Source: Kingella oralis (GTDB lineage: Bacteria > Pseudomonadota > Gammaproteobacteria > Burkholderiales > Neisseriaceae). From it: 64,000 bases of DNA. The first letter of the stretch is position 1, and each line of letters opens with the position of its first letter. Made by a program: the position numbers and the translations under genes. Under the pieces are notes generated by a model. The model worked only from the letters and a program-made list of their open reading frames with translations. It had not been told where the DNA came from and searched no databases. Shown here piece by piece: positions 1 to 8,117 of this stretch. The DNA lies in the NCBI RefSeq assembly GCF_014054985.1, contig NZ_CP059569.1, positions 1,798,001-1,862,000 on the forward strand, written 5' to 3'.

Positions 1-707
1 AAGAAATGCTCACCGACATCCTTGCCGATTGCCCCAGCGCCTTGCCCAGCGAACAAACCACGCTGTGCGTGTACCGCGACAGCTTTCATCAAGGCGTAGT
101 CGGCATTGTTGCCAGTCGTTTGAAAGAAAAATTTTACCGCCCCGTGTTTGTGTTCGCGCCCGACGACGATGGCAACTATCGCGGCTCGGGGCGCAGCATC
201 GCGGGCGTGCATCTGCGCGATGTGTTGGATGCCATTTCCAAGCACGCGCCTGAAATCATCATCAAATTTGGTGGGCACGCGATGGCGGCAGGGCTCACGC
301 TGCGTTCAGGCAGCCTGAAAACCTTTGGCGATTTGTTTGAAGACATCGTGCGCAGCCAAGTGAACGAAGATACGCTCTCGCAAACCTTTCTCACCGACGG
401 CAGCCTGAAAGCCAGCGACATCACGCTTGCCAACGCCCAGCTCATCAACGCGCAAATTTGGGGGCAAGGCTTCCCGCCGCCCAGCTTCGCCGACACGTTT
501 CAAGTGCTCCGCCAGCAAAGCATGGGCGCAGACAAAAAACACACCAAAGCATGGCTCACCAAAGAAGGGCAAGAGTTCGAAGCCATGTTTTGGCGATGCG
601 AAGACACGCTGCCGCGCGACATCCGCGTGGTGTACCGCCCCACAGTAAACGAATGGCGCGGCAACACCGAATTGCAGCTTTATGTGGATTATTGGGAGGC
701 GGCGTAG
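1..707 (+). CDS. recJ: Single-stranded-DNA exonuclease RecJ, C-terminal part
   Basis: The 5' end lies outside the window; the frame is open from base 3. The visible 235 residues hold the end of the DHH/DHHA1 exonuclease core, with the motif GGHAMAAG near residue 90 and the RecJ-type segment GVVGIVASRLKEKF, followed by the C-terminal OB-like domain. RecJ degrades 5' single-stranded ends in recombination and mismatch repair in the cytoplasm. Two DUS lie in frame and encode GSLK. The TAG stop overlaps the first two bases of another DUS. Nothing suggests damage. Confidence 0.93.
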   Translation, partial: EMLTDILADCPSALPSEQTTLCVYRDSFHQGVVGIVASRLKEKFYRPVFVFAPDDDGNYRGSGRSIAGVHLRDVLDAISKHAPEIIIKFGGHAMAAGLTLRSGSLKTFGDLFEDIVRSQVNEDTLSQTFLTDGSLKASDITLANAQLINAQIWGQGFPPPSFADTFQVLRQQSMGADKKHTKAWLTKEGQEFEAMFWRCEDTLPRDIRVVYRPTVNEWRGNTELQLYVDYWEAA

Positions 708-972
708 GCAGCCTGAAAACGAGTTGGCACGCCTTTGCAAAATCTAAACGGCAGCCTGAAAACACACCCGCGCCAAGCGCGCATCATCGGCGCAGCCGCG
801 TCCATCGCCAACATTTCCATCGCCCGCGCAAGCGTTCGCCATCCCGCCGCCCTACCCCATTTTCAGGCTGCCCCAAGCACGCACGATTGCCCCGCGCCGC
901 GCCAACCCCATTCCCCGCCCCCAAGGCAGCCTGAAACATCCAACCAACCGCATCACAACCGGAAAGCCCACC

Positions 973-1857
973 ATGGACACCCTACTGAGCATGAAAGTCT
1001 TCTGCCAAGTCGTGCAAAGCGGCAGCTTCACCCGCGCCGCCGAACGGCTCAACATCTCCATCCCCATGGCAAGCAAACACGTCTCCCATCTGGAAAAAAC
1101 CATCGGCGCGCAACTGCTCTACCGCAACAACCGCAGCCTGAAACTCACCGAGCAGGGCGATGCCTACTACCGCGACTGCCAAAGCGCGCTGGAACTGCTC
1201 GCCCAAGCCGCCGAACACGCCAGCGCAGGCGCCAACCACCCGCAAGGCACGCTGCGCATCGCCGCCCCCGTATGGTTTGCCTGCGACAAATTCGCCCGCA
1301 TGCTCGCCGCCTACCAAAGCCGCTACCCCGATGTAGAAATAGAACTCACCCTCTCCAACCGCCATGTCGATTTAAACAGCGACGGCGAAGACCTCGCCCT
1401 GCGCCTATCCGACAGCCTCGCCGAAAACATCATCGCCAAACGGCTGGGCAACATCCCCTTCTACCTCGTCGCCACCCCCACCTACCTCGCCCGGCACGGC
1501 ACGCCCCGCGCCCCGCAAGACCTTACCCGGCACCCCGCCATCCTCCCCACCTATGTGGATTTGTCCCGCATGATGACCGAATACCAAGGCAAAACCGTGC
1601 CGCTCGAATTCCAAGGCAGCAAAATGCGCAGCAACCACACCCAAATGGTCGCCGCGCTCATCCGCGCCCATGTTGGCATCGGCTATATGCCCGCATGGCT
1701 CGCCGACGACGACATCACCACCGGCAGGCTCATCCGCCTCCTGCCCGACTGCCCGATGAGCAGCCCGCCGTTCTACGCCGTGTATGCCAACCGCCAATAC
1801 ATGAAAGCCAAAGTACGCAGCTTTATTGACTTTATGAGCGAGCAAATGACCGCCTGA
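973..1857 (+). CDS. LysR-family transcriptional regulator
   Basis: A 294-residue protein with the usual LysR layout. An N-terminal winged helix-turn-helix covers about residues 1-60 (SGSFTRAAERLNIS, then LEKTIGAQLLYRNN). A linker helix and a periplasmic-binding-like effector domain from about residue 90 follow. The length is normal for the family. It follows recJ by 266 bp and ends before an inverted DUS pair. No divergently transcribed partner is adjacent, so the target is not evident. The N-terminus resembles the CrgA-like branch of Neisseriaceae regulators, but I cannot assign it to an orthologue. Confidence 0.88.
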   Translation: MDTLLSMKVFCQVVQSGSFTRAAERLNISIPMASKHVSHLEKTIGAQLLYRNNRSLKLTEQGDAYYRDCQSALELLAQAAEHASAGANHPQGTLRIAAPVWFACDKFARMLAAYQSRYPDVEIELTLSNRHVDLNSDGEDLALRLSDSLAENIIAKRLGNIPFYLVATPTYLARHGTPRAPQDLTRHPAILPTYVDLSRMMTEYQGKTVPLEFQGSKMRSNHTQMVAALIRAHVGIGYMPAWLADDDITTGRLIRLLPDCPMSSPPFYAVYANRQYMKAKVRSFIDFMSEQMTA

Positions 1858-1878
1858 ACACAAACACCCAAACACCAA

Positions 1879-1917
1879 AGGCAGCCTGAAAAGGGATTTC
1901 CCGTTTTCAGGCTGCCT
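1879..1917 (+). terminator. Inverted DUS pair, terminator of the LysR gene
   Basis: AGGCAGCCTGAAAA and its complement face each other across a short GGGATTTCCC core, 21 bp after the LysR stop. Paired DUS used as rho-independent terminators are well known in Neisseriaceae. It could also serve hemB, which converges from the right. Confidence 0.75.
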
Positions 1918-1966
1918 AAACTTTTTGCAAAACCTAAGTGTTAGCAATGAGCAGGGTTATTTCTAA

Positions 1967-2974
1967 TTACCCCAACCGCGCCAACTGCTCCGCCGCCTCT
2001 ATCGCGTAATACGTCAAAATCCCATCCGCGCCCGCGCGTTTAAAGGCGAGCAGGCTTTCCAAAATCACTTTGTCGCCGTCCAAAAAACCGTTGTCAATTG
2101 CCGATTGCAGCATCGCGTATTCGCCCGACACTTGGTAGGCAAAGGTGGGCACGCCAAATTCGTCTTTTACGCGGCGCACCACATCCAAATACGGCAAACC
2201 GGGTTTCACCATCACCATATCCGCGCCTTCCATGATGTCCAACGCCACTTCGTGCAGGGCTTCGTTGCTGTTGGCGGGGTCTTGCTGATATTGCTCTTTG
2301 GACGATTTGCCCAAATTGCCCGCGCTGCCCACCGCGTCGCGGAACGGCCCGTAAAACGCGGAGGCGTATTTGGCGGAATACGCCATGATGCGCGTGTGGA
2401 TGTGCCCTGCGTTTTCCAGCGCCACGCGGATGGCGGCGATGCGCCCGTCCATCATGTCGGACGGGGCGACCACTTGCGCGCCTGCTTCGGCGTGGCTTAA
2501 TGCTTGTTTCACCAGCACTTCTATGGTTTCGTCGTTGAGCACATAGCCTGTGCTGTCGGTTAAGCCGTCTTGCCCGCTGAGCGTGTAGGGGTCTAGCGCG
2601 ACATCGGTCATAATGCCCAGCTCGGGGAATTCGCGGCGCAGGGCGCGCACGGTGGTTTGCACCAAGCCTTCGGGGTTGTAGGCTTCGCGTGCGTCGGCGG
2701 TTTTGTTTTGCGTAACCACGGGGAACAGCGCGAGCATGGGGATGCCCAGTTGGCAGGCGTGTTCGGCAGTTTTTAATAGTAAATCAATGCTTTGGCGTTT
2801 GATTTTGGGCATGGAGGCGATGGCTTCTTCGCGGTTTTGCCCTTCCAATACGAACACGGGGTAAATCAAATCGTCGGGCGTGAGCGTGTGTTCGCGCATT
2901 AGGCGGCGGCTGAAATCGTCGCGGCGCATACGGCGCATGCGGCTGATGGGGGCTTGGCGGGGGGGGAAGTTCAT
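1967..2974 (-). CDS. hemB: Delta-aminolevulinic acid dehydratase (porphobilinogen synthase)
   Basis: A full-length 335-residue HemB. It joins two aminolevulinate molecules to porphobilinogen in heme synthesis. The Schiff-base lysine segments are visible (AYSAKYASAFYGPFRDA and MVKPGLPYLD), as is the start region RMRRMRRDDFSRRL typical of the family. The cytoplasmic enzyme is normally an octamer. The gene stands alone and converges with the LysR gene. No alternative assignment is plausible. Confidence 0.97.
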   Translation of the reverse strand: MNFPPRQAPISRMRRMRRDDFSRRLMREHTLTPDDLIYPVFVLEGQNREEAIASMPKIKRQSIDLLLKTAEHACQLGIPMLALFPVVTQNKTADAREAYNPEGLVQTTVRALRREFPELGIMTDVALDPYTLSGQDGLTDSTGYVLNDETIEVLVKQALSHAEAGAQVVAPSDMMDGRIAAIRVALENAGHIHTRIMAYSAKYASAFYGPFRDAVGSAGNLGKSSKEQYQQDPANSNEALHEVALDIMEGADMVMVKPGLPYLDVVRRVKDEFGVPTFAYQVSGEYAMLQSAIDNGFLDGDKVILESLLAFKRAGADGILTYYAIEAAEQLARLG

Positions 2975-3010
2975 GTTGGTTTCCTTTTGTTGATTGGGTT
3001 AAAGGGCGTT

Positions 3011-3340
3011 TCAGGCTGCCTTAATGCATTTGTGGGCAGCCTGAAAATCATCCAGCGTTGCCCAAATTTCGCCGCATTCGCCGCAGCCGTAAAAATCTTC
3101 GGTTTCATTGAACACGTGGCACACGATGCCGTCGCAATTGGGCTCGAGGCAGGGCTGGCGAAAGCCGTCGTCGGGCGGGGCGGTGAGTTTGGGGTTGTCG
3201 GTGTAGCCTGTGGTTTGCTGGCAATGCGGGCATTCAATCATCACCAGCTGCAAGCCCGTGGACTGCATGCGGGTTACAAAATCCTGCGCGTCGGCGCAAA
3301 GGGTAAACGGAGTGTGGCAATGGGTGCAGATGGTGTGCAT
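3011..3340 (-). CDS. Zinc-ribbon protein of unknown function
   Basis: A 109-residue protein from the ATG at 3340; the frame is open further upstream, but that part is only translated DUS sequence. It has paired cysteine knuckles: CTHC near the N-terminus, CPHC near residue 36, two spaced cysteines near residues 65-69, and CGEC near residue 87. This suggests two zinc ribbons. The last codons, GCA GCC TGA, are a DUS that supplies the stop. It may be a conserved Neisseriaceae protein; I cannot name a function. It lies between speH and hemB on the same strand. Confidence 0.65.
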   Translation of the reverse strand: MHTICTHCHTPFTLCADAQDFVTRMQSTGLQLVMIECPHCQQTTGYTDNPKLTAPPDDGFRQPCLEPNCDGIVCHVFNETEDFYGCGECGEIWATLDDFQAAHKCIKAA

Positions 3341-3449
3341 AGGAAGGCAGCCTGAAAATGGGGAAATTTTTTTAACTGTGCAACGCGTGTTGCCGATGGG
3401 CGGCGCACTCGGCAGCCTGAAACAGCAAACGGCAGCCTGAAATCTGTTT

Positions 3450-3818
3450 TCAGGCTGCGTCAAACAATCGCTCGCCGCGCGGATATTCGCGCCATGTTGC
3501 CGATTGTGCGCGCAAGGCGGTTTGCAACGATTGCGCCGCCGTTTCGGGTTTCAGGCTGCCGCAAAGAAAAATATCCGCCGCCGCAAAGCTGTGTTCCGCC
3601 CAAGTGTGAATCGTGATGTGCGATTCCGCCAGCAGCAGCACGCCCGTTACGCCGCCGCCCGCGCCAAACGTGTGAAAATGCGCCGACAAAATCGTTGCCC
3701 CCGCCTGCTGCGCCGCCGCCCGCATCGCGCCTTCCAACGCCGCTGCATCGCGCAACAGCACCGCCGGGCAGCCATATAAATCCAGCAAACCATGCAAGCC
3801 GGGGCGATAAGCGCTCAT
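3450..3818 (-). CDS. speH: S-adenosylmethionine decarboxylase proenzyme
   Basis: A 122-residue prokaryotic AdoMet decarboxylase. The self-cleavage site AESHITIHTW is present: cleavage would fall between Glu65 and Ser66, turning Ser66 into the pyruvoyl cofactor. His71 and Cys86 match the catalytic positions. It makes decarboxylated AdoMet for spermidine synthesis. The ATG at 3818 overlaps the stop of the upstream small gene by 4 bp, so translation is coupled. The stop is part of a DUS (GCA GCC TGA). No spermidine synthase gene is adjacent. Confidence 0.93.
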   Translation of the reverse strand: MSAYRPGLHGLLDLYGCPAVLLRDAAALEGAMRAAAQQAGATILSAHFHTFGAGGGVTGVLLLAESHITIHTWAEHSFAAADIFLCGSLKPETAAQSLQTALRAQSATWREYPRGERLFDAA

Positions 3819-3973
3819 TTGTGCCCGCCCGAATAGCCGCCGTAACCCGAGCCGCCGGGCAGATAAGCGCGGCTGCCCGAGCCGGAGCCCGTGCTGCCCA
3901 CAATGGCATAATTGCTGAACGTGCCAAAACCAATCGCCAACAGCGCAACGATTAAATAAGTATTCCGATTCAT
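3815..3973 (-). CDS. Small membrane-anchored Gly/Ser-rich protein
   Basis: A 52-residue frame starting MNRNTYLIVALLAIGFGTFS, a single hydrophobic helix or uncleaved signal. It is followed by a Gly/Ser/Tyr-rich tail (GSGSGSRAYLPGGSGYGGYS). It overlaps rppH by 4 bp (ATGA) on one side and speH by 4 bp on the other, and a good AAGGAG ribosome site precedes it. Both overlaps argue that it is a real, translationally coupled gene. I do not recognise the family. It could be a small inner-membrane protein, or act only in coupling speH translation. Confidence 0.7.
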   Translation of the reverse strand: MNRNTYLIVALLAIGFGTFSNYAIVGSTGSGSGSRAYLPGGSGYGGYSGGHK

Positions 3974-4530
3974 GGCGACTCCTTCGCTGCCAAATCCTGC
4001 GCACGCGCCGCCTGCCGCAATTCCAGCTGCCGCGCGTGAAACTCGCCCATGCTCTCCAAACCGCGCAAATGCCGCGATAATTCCGTGAGCGCGCGCTCGT
4101 AAACATACCGTTTAAATTCAATCACTTCATCAATCGGCGCCCAATATTCGTGCCAACGCCAGCCGTCAAATTCAGGCTGCTGCGTAGCGCGCAAATGCAT
4201 ATCGCTATCCTGCCCCACAAAGCGCAGCAAAAACCAAATCTGCTTTTGCCCGCGGTACGAGCCGCGCCATTCGCGCCGCACCCAATTATTCGGCACATCA
4301 TAGCGCAGCCAATCGCGCGTGCGCCCCAAAAGTTTAACGTGCTGCGGCAGCAAGCCCACTTCTTCAAACAGCTCGCGATACATCGCCGTTTCAGGGCTTT
4401 CCCCGGGCTTAATCCCACCCTGCGGAAACTGCCACGCATGTTCGCGCACGCGCTTTCCCCAAAACACACGATTATCCTGATTGAGCAAAATAATACCGAC
4501 ATTCGGTCGGTATCCTTCCCTGTCCAGCAT
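3970..4530 (-). CDS. rppH: RNA pyrophosphohydrolase (Nudix)
   Basis: It removes pyrophosphate from the 5' end of transcripts to start mRNA decay. The start MLDREGYRPNVGIIL matches the conserved RppH N-terminus, so the ATG at 4530 is preferred over one 21 bp upstream. The Nudix box lies at residues 38-60 (GGIKPGES, then REL.EEVG with the metal-binding glutamates). The core WQFPQGGI is also typical. The C-terminal tail past residue 160 is charged and variable, as in relatives. It is the first gene of a coupled operon with the small membrane protein and speH. Confidence 0.95.
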   Translation of the reverse strand: MLDREGYRPNVGIILLNQDNRVFWGKRVREHAWQFPQGGIKPGESPETAMYRELFEEVGLLPQHVKLLGRTRDWLRYDVPNNWVRREWRGSYRGQKQIWFLLRFVGQDSDMHLRATQQPEFDGWRWHEYWAPIDEVIEFKRYVYERALTELSRHLRGLESMGEFHARQLELRQAARAQDLAAKESP

Positions 4531-4756
4531 CGTGCCACTCCAAAAAATCAATGCCCGAATTTTCCCACAAAACCCAAAAAGCTGCCAACACGCTATAATC
4601 CGCGCAGCCCGTTTCAGGCTGCCTCAACGCCCGCGCGATAGCCCTAAGGCAGCCTGAAAACCATAAAGCAGACCTTGTTTGCAAAACAGCTCAGTTTCCA
4701 CCCAAAGGCAGCCTGAAAATCCATCCCGCGCAGCCAAAAGCAAAAAGGACACCCAA

Positions 4757-4960
4757 ATGACCGAACTTGCCCAACTCATCCAAACCGCCGGCTACGGCGA
4801 AGTGCAAGAAACCCTGCAATTTCTGCTGGAAGAATGCAGCCTAGACCAAGCACCCGACCGCGAAGAAATCGCCCAATGGCGCGACATTCTCGCCACGCGC
4901 GGCGGCAAATTCCAAGCCCTCGCCCAACAATGCCAACAATTTCTCAACGAACTCGCATGA
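4757..4960 (+). CDS. Small acidic helical protein, unknown function
   Basis: A 67-residue frame starting MTELAQLIQTAGYGEVQETL. It is acidic, predicted mostly helical, with no membrane segment. An AAAAAGGAC ribosome site precedes the ATG at 4757. Its stop overlaps the start of the VanZ-like gene (ATGA), so the two are coupled. I do not recognise the family. Confidence 0.6.
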   Translation: MTELAQLIQTAGYGEVQETLQFLLEECSLDQAPDREEIAQWRDILATRGGKFQALAQQCQQFLNELA

Positions 4961-5349
4961 CGCTCCCCAAAAACAAATGGCTCGCCGCCGCCCTATTGTG
5001 GCTCATCGCAGGCATATACAGCCTCATCTTCCGCGAAAGCAACAGCCACCTCGCCCCGCCGTTTCCCCATTTTGACAAAATCGCCCATGCCGCCCTGTTT
5101 TTCGCCCAAACATGGCTGCTCGCCAAAGCATGGCTCGCCGAGCGCAAACGCCCGCCCATCGCCGCCCTGTTTTTCTTCGCCCTGTGCTACGCCATCAGCA
5201 GCGAAATCGCCCAACACCTGTTCACCCAAACACGCCAAGGCGACCCGTTCGATGCTCTTGCCGATATGGCGGGCAGCGGCATCGCCCTTTATCTCGCCCG
5301 CCGCGCCTATCAACACTACAATAGGCAGCCTGAAAATAATTCCGTTTAA
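4957..5349 (+). CDS. VanZ-like membrane protein
   Basis: A 130-residue protein with about four hydrophobic segments. The VanZ-family features are visible: an early aromatic/acidic region with PHFDKIAHAALFF, and SSEIAQHLFTQTRQGDPFDALADMAGSGIA, the FD..D..ANxxG-like helix. VanZ-type proteins are small inner-membrane proteins of poorly known role. It starts inside the stop of the preceding gene and ends 77 bp before tRNA-Asn. A DUS near the 3' end encodes RQPEN. Confidence 0.8.
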   Translation: MTLPKNKWLAAALLWLIAGIYSLIFRESNSHLAPPFPHFDKIAHAALFFAQTWLLAKAWLAERKRPPIAALFFFALCYAISSEIAQHLFTQTRQGDPFDALADMAGSGIALYLARRAYQHYNRQPENNSV

Positions 5350-5425
5350 TTTCATTTGATTGTTATCCCGCTGGCGGAAACCGTTTGACAACGCAAGCAA
5401 AGCTAAGCATAATGCGCGACTTCAT

Positions 5426-5501
5426 TCCCCGATAGCTCAGTCGGTAGAGCGACGGACTGTTAATCCGCAGGTCGCTGGTTCGAGCCCAGCTCGGGGAGCC
5501 A
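5426..5501 (+). tRNA. tRNA-Asn (GTT anticodon)
   Basis: A complete cloverleaf: acceptor TCCCCGA pairs with TCGGGGA, the anticodon loop is CTGTTAA with anticodon GTT, and the T arm contains GGTTCGAGCCC. The CCA end is encoded. The gene stays functional because the element's left end restores its 3' part from base 5454 on. It is the attachment site of the ICE. Confidence 0.97.
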
Positions 5502-6618
5502 AATTTATGCCGTCTAAACAATCGTTTAGGCGGTTTTCTTTTATAGAGCTATGGCTCTTATTGTTTTCTTGTGTCCAAATTGTGTCCAACACATCCGCAT
5601 GAACCAGCAAATGTTCGGATGATAGATGGGCATATCGCTCTACCATCTTGGCATTTTCCCAACCGCCCATTTCTTTCAAAACGGCAATCGGTACGCCGCG
5701 TTGGATTAACCAACTTGCCCATGTATGGCGCAAGTCGTGCCATCTGAAATCGTGGATACCTGCTTCTTTTAGGCAATCCTTCCATATTCTGCTGCTGATG
5801 CTGTGGAGCTTTTTACCGTTGTTTTGGGTAAATACATACACGGCGCAACGTTTTTGTTGTTGCAGAATGTGGAGGGCGGTTTGATTGAGTGGAACGCCAA
5901 TAGCTTGTCCGCCTTTGGTTTGGTCGGCATTTATCCATGCGGTGCGCCGTTGGATGTCTATTTGTTCCCACTTCAATTCCAACACGTTGCGTTGGCGTAA
6001 ACCTGTTGCCAAAGAAAAGGCGGCTAAATCGTGCAATAGGGTATGGCGCTGGGCGAGCACATCAAGCAGCTTTTGCGCTTCGGCAGGTTTAAGCCAGCGG
6101 ATGCGTTTTTTGGGTTCTTGATACAGCGTTAGCCGTGGTGCGTGGTCTAGCCATTCCCATTCTCGCGCGGCTTTGTTCAAGATGGCTCGGATTAGGGCAA
6201 GATAGCGGTTTTTAGTGCTGTTGCCACAAGGCAAGGCAATCACGGTTTGCATAATGGTGCGACGGTCTAAACTGGCTAAATCTTTACCGCGTAACGCGCC
6301 CAATGCGCGCAAACGTCCGATGTCGCTACGGATGCTTTTTTTGTCTTGCTTTTCTTTCAGCCATTTGGCAGCGGCTTCGTCCCAAAGGCGTTTGGGGCGA
6401 ACTTTGAGATGCTGCTGTTGCCACAATTCGTGTTTCAGTTGTTCCAACAGTTTTTTGGCTTGTTGGTAGTCTTGTGTGCCAGTAGAGCGTCTAATTCTTT
6501 CGCCGCTCGCTGTCCTGATGTCAAGATACCAAGTACCGTTTCGTTGGTATAAGCCTGTTTGTTTTTTAGGCTGTCGTTTGGGTTTGTTTGATTGACTGAT
6601 TTGAGTTGATTTGGGCAT
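5437..6618 (-). CDS. int: Tyrosine integrase of the ICE
   Basis: A 393-residue phage-type integrase. An arm-binding and SAM-like domain fill the first 160 residues. The catalytic domain shows Arg208 (TGLRQRN), His294 and Arg297 (HDLRHTW), Trp320 (MGGW) and the nucleophile Tyr329. It catalyses integration into tRNA-Asn and, with an excisionase, excision. The reading frame runs into the tRNA: its end, APRAGLEPATCGLTVRRSTD, is encoded by the attachment site. The start at 6618 lies inside the upstream helix-turn-helix gene. Confidence 0.95.
   Translation of the reverse strand: MPKSTQISQSNKPKRQPKKQTGLYQRNGTWYLDIRTASGERIRRSTGTQDYQQAKKLLEQLKHELWQQQHLKVRPKRLWDEAAAKWLKEKQDKKSIRSDIGRLRALGALRGKDLASLDRRTIMQTVIALPCGNSTKNRYLALIRAILNKAAREWEWLDHAPRLTLYQEPKKRIRWLKPAEAQKLLDVLAQRHTLLHDLAAFSLATGLRQRNVLELKWEQIDIQRRTAWINADQTKGGQAIGVPLNQTALHILQQQKRCAVYVFTQNNGKKLHSISSRIWKDCLKEAGIHDFRWHDLRHTWASWLIQRGVPIAVLKEMGGWENAKMVERYAHLSSEHLLVHADVLDTIWTQENNKSHSSIKENRLNDCLDGINLAPRAGLEPATCGLTVRRSTD
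5454..5499 (+). repeat. attL: 46-bp direct repeat inside tRNA-Asn
   Basis: It begins GGACTGTTAATCCGCAGGTC and is identical over 46 bases to 40286-40331. The first mismatches are C versus G on the left and C versus T on the right. It spans the anticodon arm to the discriminator region of the tRNA and is also the last part of the integrase reading frame. Confidence 0.95.
5510..5540 (+). terminator. Terminator of tRNA-Asn, supplied by the ICE
   Basis: The stem CCGTCTAAAC / GTTTAGGCGG with an AATC loop is followed by TTTTCTTTT, 9 bp past the tRNA. It lies within the integrase coding region on the other strand. The original chromosomal terminator now sits beyond attR at 40333-40366. Confidence 0.75.
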
Positions 6619-6827
6619 TGTTGTTTACTCCTGCTGCGAGCCAATGCCTGCACGGATTGATTTTCAGCTTCGGCAATGAGCGCGTCAAGATGGATTTTGC
6701 GGATGCAATAGCTACGCCCGATTTTGGCGGCAACGAGTTTGCCGCTGCGTATCATTTCGCGCACCGTTTCGGGGTGGCATTTGAGATAGGCAGCGGCTTG
6801 GGCGACGTTGTAGGTTTCGCTATTCAC
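6435..6827 (-). CDS. Helix-turn-helix, excisionase-like protein
   Basis: A 130-residue frame with a GTG start at 6827, preceded by AGGAAG. The N-terminal 55 residues form a MerR/excisionase-type winged helix (YNVAQAAAYLKCHPETVREM, then GKLVAAKIGRSYCI). This family often directs excision or regulates integrases. The rest is Gln/Asn-rich and overlaps the integrase by 184 bp in another frame, so only the first half may matter. The position just upstream of int supports a recombination directionality role, which is inferred. Confidence 0.72.
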   Translation of the reverse strand: MNSETYNVAQAAAYLKCHPETVREMIRSGKLVAAKIGRSYCIRKIHLDALIAEAENQSVQALARSRSKQQCPNQLKSVNQTNPNDSLKNKQAYTNETVLGILTSGQRAAKELDALLAHKTTNKPKNCWNN

Positions 6828-6840
6828 TTACGCTTCCTTT

Positions 6841-7335
6841 CTATCGGCTCACTACGATTACAATCGTCAGCAAAACGCTTTGTACAACAAAACCCAGTAG
6901 CAAAAGCGTTTTCAGGCTGCCTGAAAACCGTGTCCAGTGTTGCTGGATATGCTGCTGGGTTTGTTGTTGCAAACGTTGGCTAATTTGGTTGTACAAATTG
7001 GTTTCATTTTCTTGCTGCGATTTGGCATTGCTGGCAAGAATCTCTTTAATAATTTCCGCTTTGAGCTCTTGCAGCTCTTCGCTGGCTTCAATAATCGGCG
7101 TGGCAGTTTCGGTTAGGGCAGCCTGAAAATGGGCTATATCGTGTTGGAACTGTGCGATTTGCTGCTTTTGGATGTTTTCCATTACGGTCGCAAACATGGC
7201 TTGCATGATTAACATATCGCGGATGGATACATCATGCGGTTCAACTTTCAACCCTGCGCGGTGATAAACCGCCGTGCTGATTTCATCGGCATTCAAGAGT
7301 TTCAGCTTCGTGTTAGGTTTTGCATCTGCATTCAT
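6841..7335 (-). CDS. TraM-like conjugation protein (coiled coil plus C-terminal anchor)
   Basis: A 164-residue protein. The N-terminal part (about 1-50) contains KLLNADEISTAVYHRAGL. A long Gln/Glu-rich coiled coil covers about 55-135. A single hydrophobic helix closes the protein (LLLLGFVVQSVLLTIVIVV). Its start overlaps the traL stop by 4 bp. The traL-traM pairing and the anchor agree with IncP TraM or StbC-like proteins, which assist DNA transfer or segregation. The name is inferred from position and architecture, not from clear sequence recall. Confidence 0.6.
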   Translation of the reverse strand: MNADAKPNTKLKLLNADEISTAVYHRAGLKVEPHDVSIRDMLIMQAMFATVMENIQKQQIAQFQHDIAHFQAALTETATPIIEASEELQELKAEIIKEILASNAKSQQENETNLYNQISQRLQQQTQQHIQQHWTRFSGSLKTLLLLGFVVQSVLLTIVIVVSR

Positions 7336-8117
7336 GCTGGCTTATCCGCTTCGGGCAAAGTGTGTTTCTTGTGCCACGCTTGGCTGGCAAGAAAAGGCAC
7401 TCGGTCTAACTCCGCCCAAATGATGTTGCGAAACTCTGCTAAACGGGTGCGCGTCCAACGTCCAAAATCAGCACTTTTAGCAACTTCATGGAACGTAGCA
7501 TTGTGTTCTGTCATTTGTTTAATATCATCGCCATAGGTATCTGCATTCATTACTGGAATGCGAACAATGCCTGCAATTTTGTTGCGGTAGGCATTGCAAA
7601 TTTCAAACTCTTCAAACGGTTTACCTTGTTCTTGAATCTCACCATGTAAATGCTCATTGAGCCAAACAACAACTTGCGCATCAATGCTACTTAACACCCG
7701 CGCCAAACCTTTGATACATTCATTTTTCGCTTGCCCACCATTCAGCGGAACGTGCATCACCATGCGCACATTTTCATTGATTAACATCGCATCCACATTC
7801 GCTTCGGCGATATAGGTCATCAACGGGTCAAAAGTAGATGTGCCTGTATCAATCACAGCAATGCCCTTATCATCAATTAAAGTGTCTAACAAACCGTCAA
7901 ATTTTTTGATGTTAATCACAGGGCGGTCATCCGCTTTAATATTGATGTATTTAGCCTTTAATGCTTTATATTCCGCAAAAGTTGCGTTATCAGGGTCGGT
8001 GTCAAAGCAAAAAAGCTTGTCTTCCGCACGGTCTTGCAAATATTGCGCCAACAACATAGCTACAAAGGATTTGCCTACGCCACCTTTGGATTGGGTAACA
8101 AAATGCACTTCTTTCAT
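7332..8117 (-). CDS. traL: TraL-like ParA-type ATPase
   Basis: A 261-residue protein starting MKEVHFVTQSKGGVGKSFVA, a deviant Walker A at residues 10-17. It also has CFDTDPDNATFAEYKAL and the segment VVVWLNEH. These match TraL of IncP plasmids and StbB of R388, cytoplasmic ATPases that link segregation and conjugation. It is followed, with a 4-bp overlap, by the TraM-like gene. In RP4, traL and traM belong to the oriT-proximal traKLM group. Here the traK-like gene is 9 kb away. Confidence 0.85.
   Translation of the reverse strand: MKEVHFVTQSKGGVGKSFVAMLLAQYLQDRAEDKLFCFDTDPDNATFAEYKALKAKYINIKADDRPVINIKKFDGLLDTLIDDKGIAVIDTGTSTFDPLMTYIAEANVDAMLINENVRMVMHVPLNGGQAKNECIKGLARVLSSIDAQVVVWLNEHLHGEIQEQGKPFEEFEICNAYRNKIAGIVRIPVMNADTYGDDIKQMTEHNATFHEVAKSADFGRWTRTRLAEFRNIIWAELDRVPFLASQAWHKKHTLPEADKPA

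Noticed and set aside
735..1829. 364-residue plus-strand frame overlapping the LysR gene
   Set aside because: It is Arg/Pro/His-rich antiparallel-type noise in another frame of a clear LysR gene.
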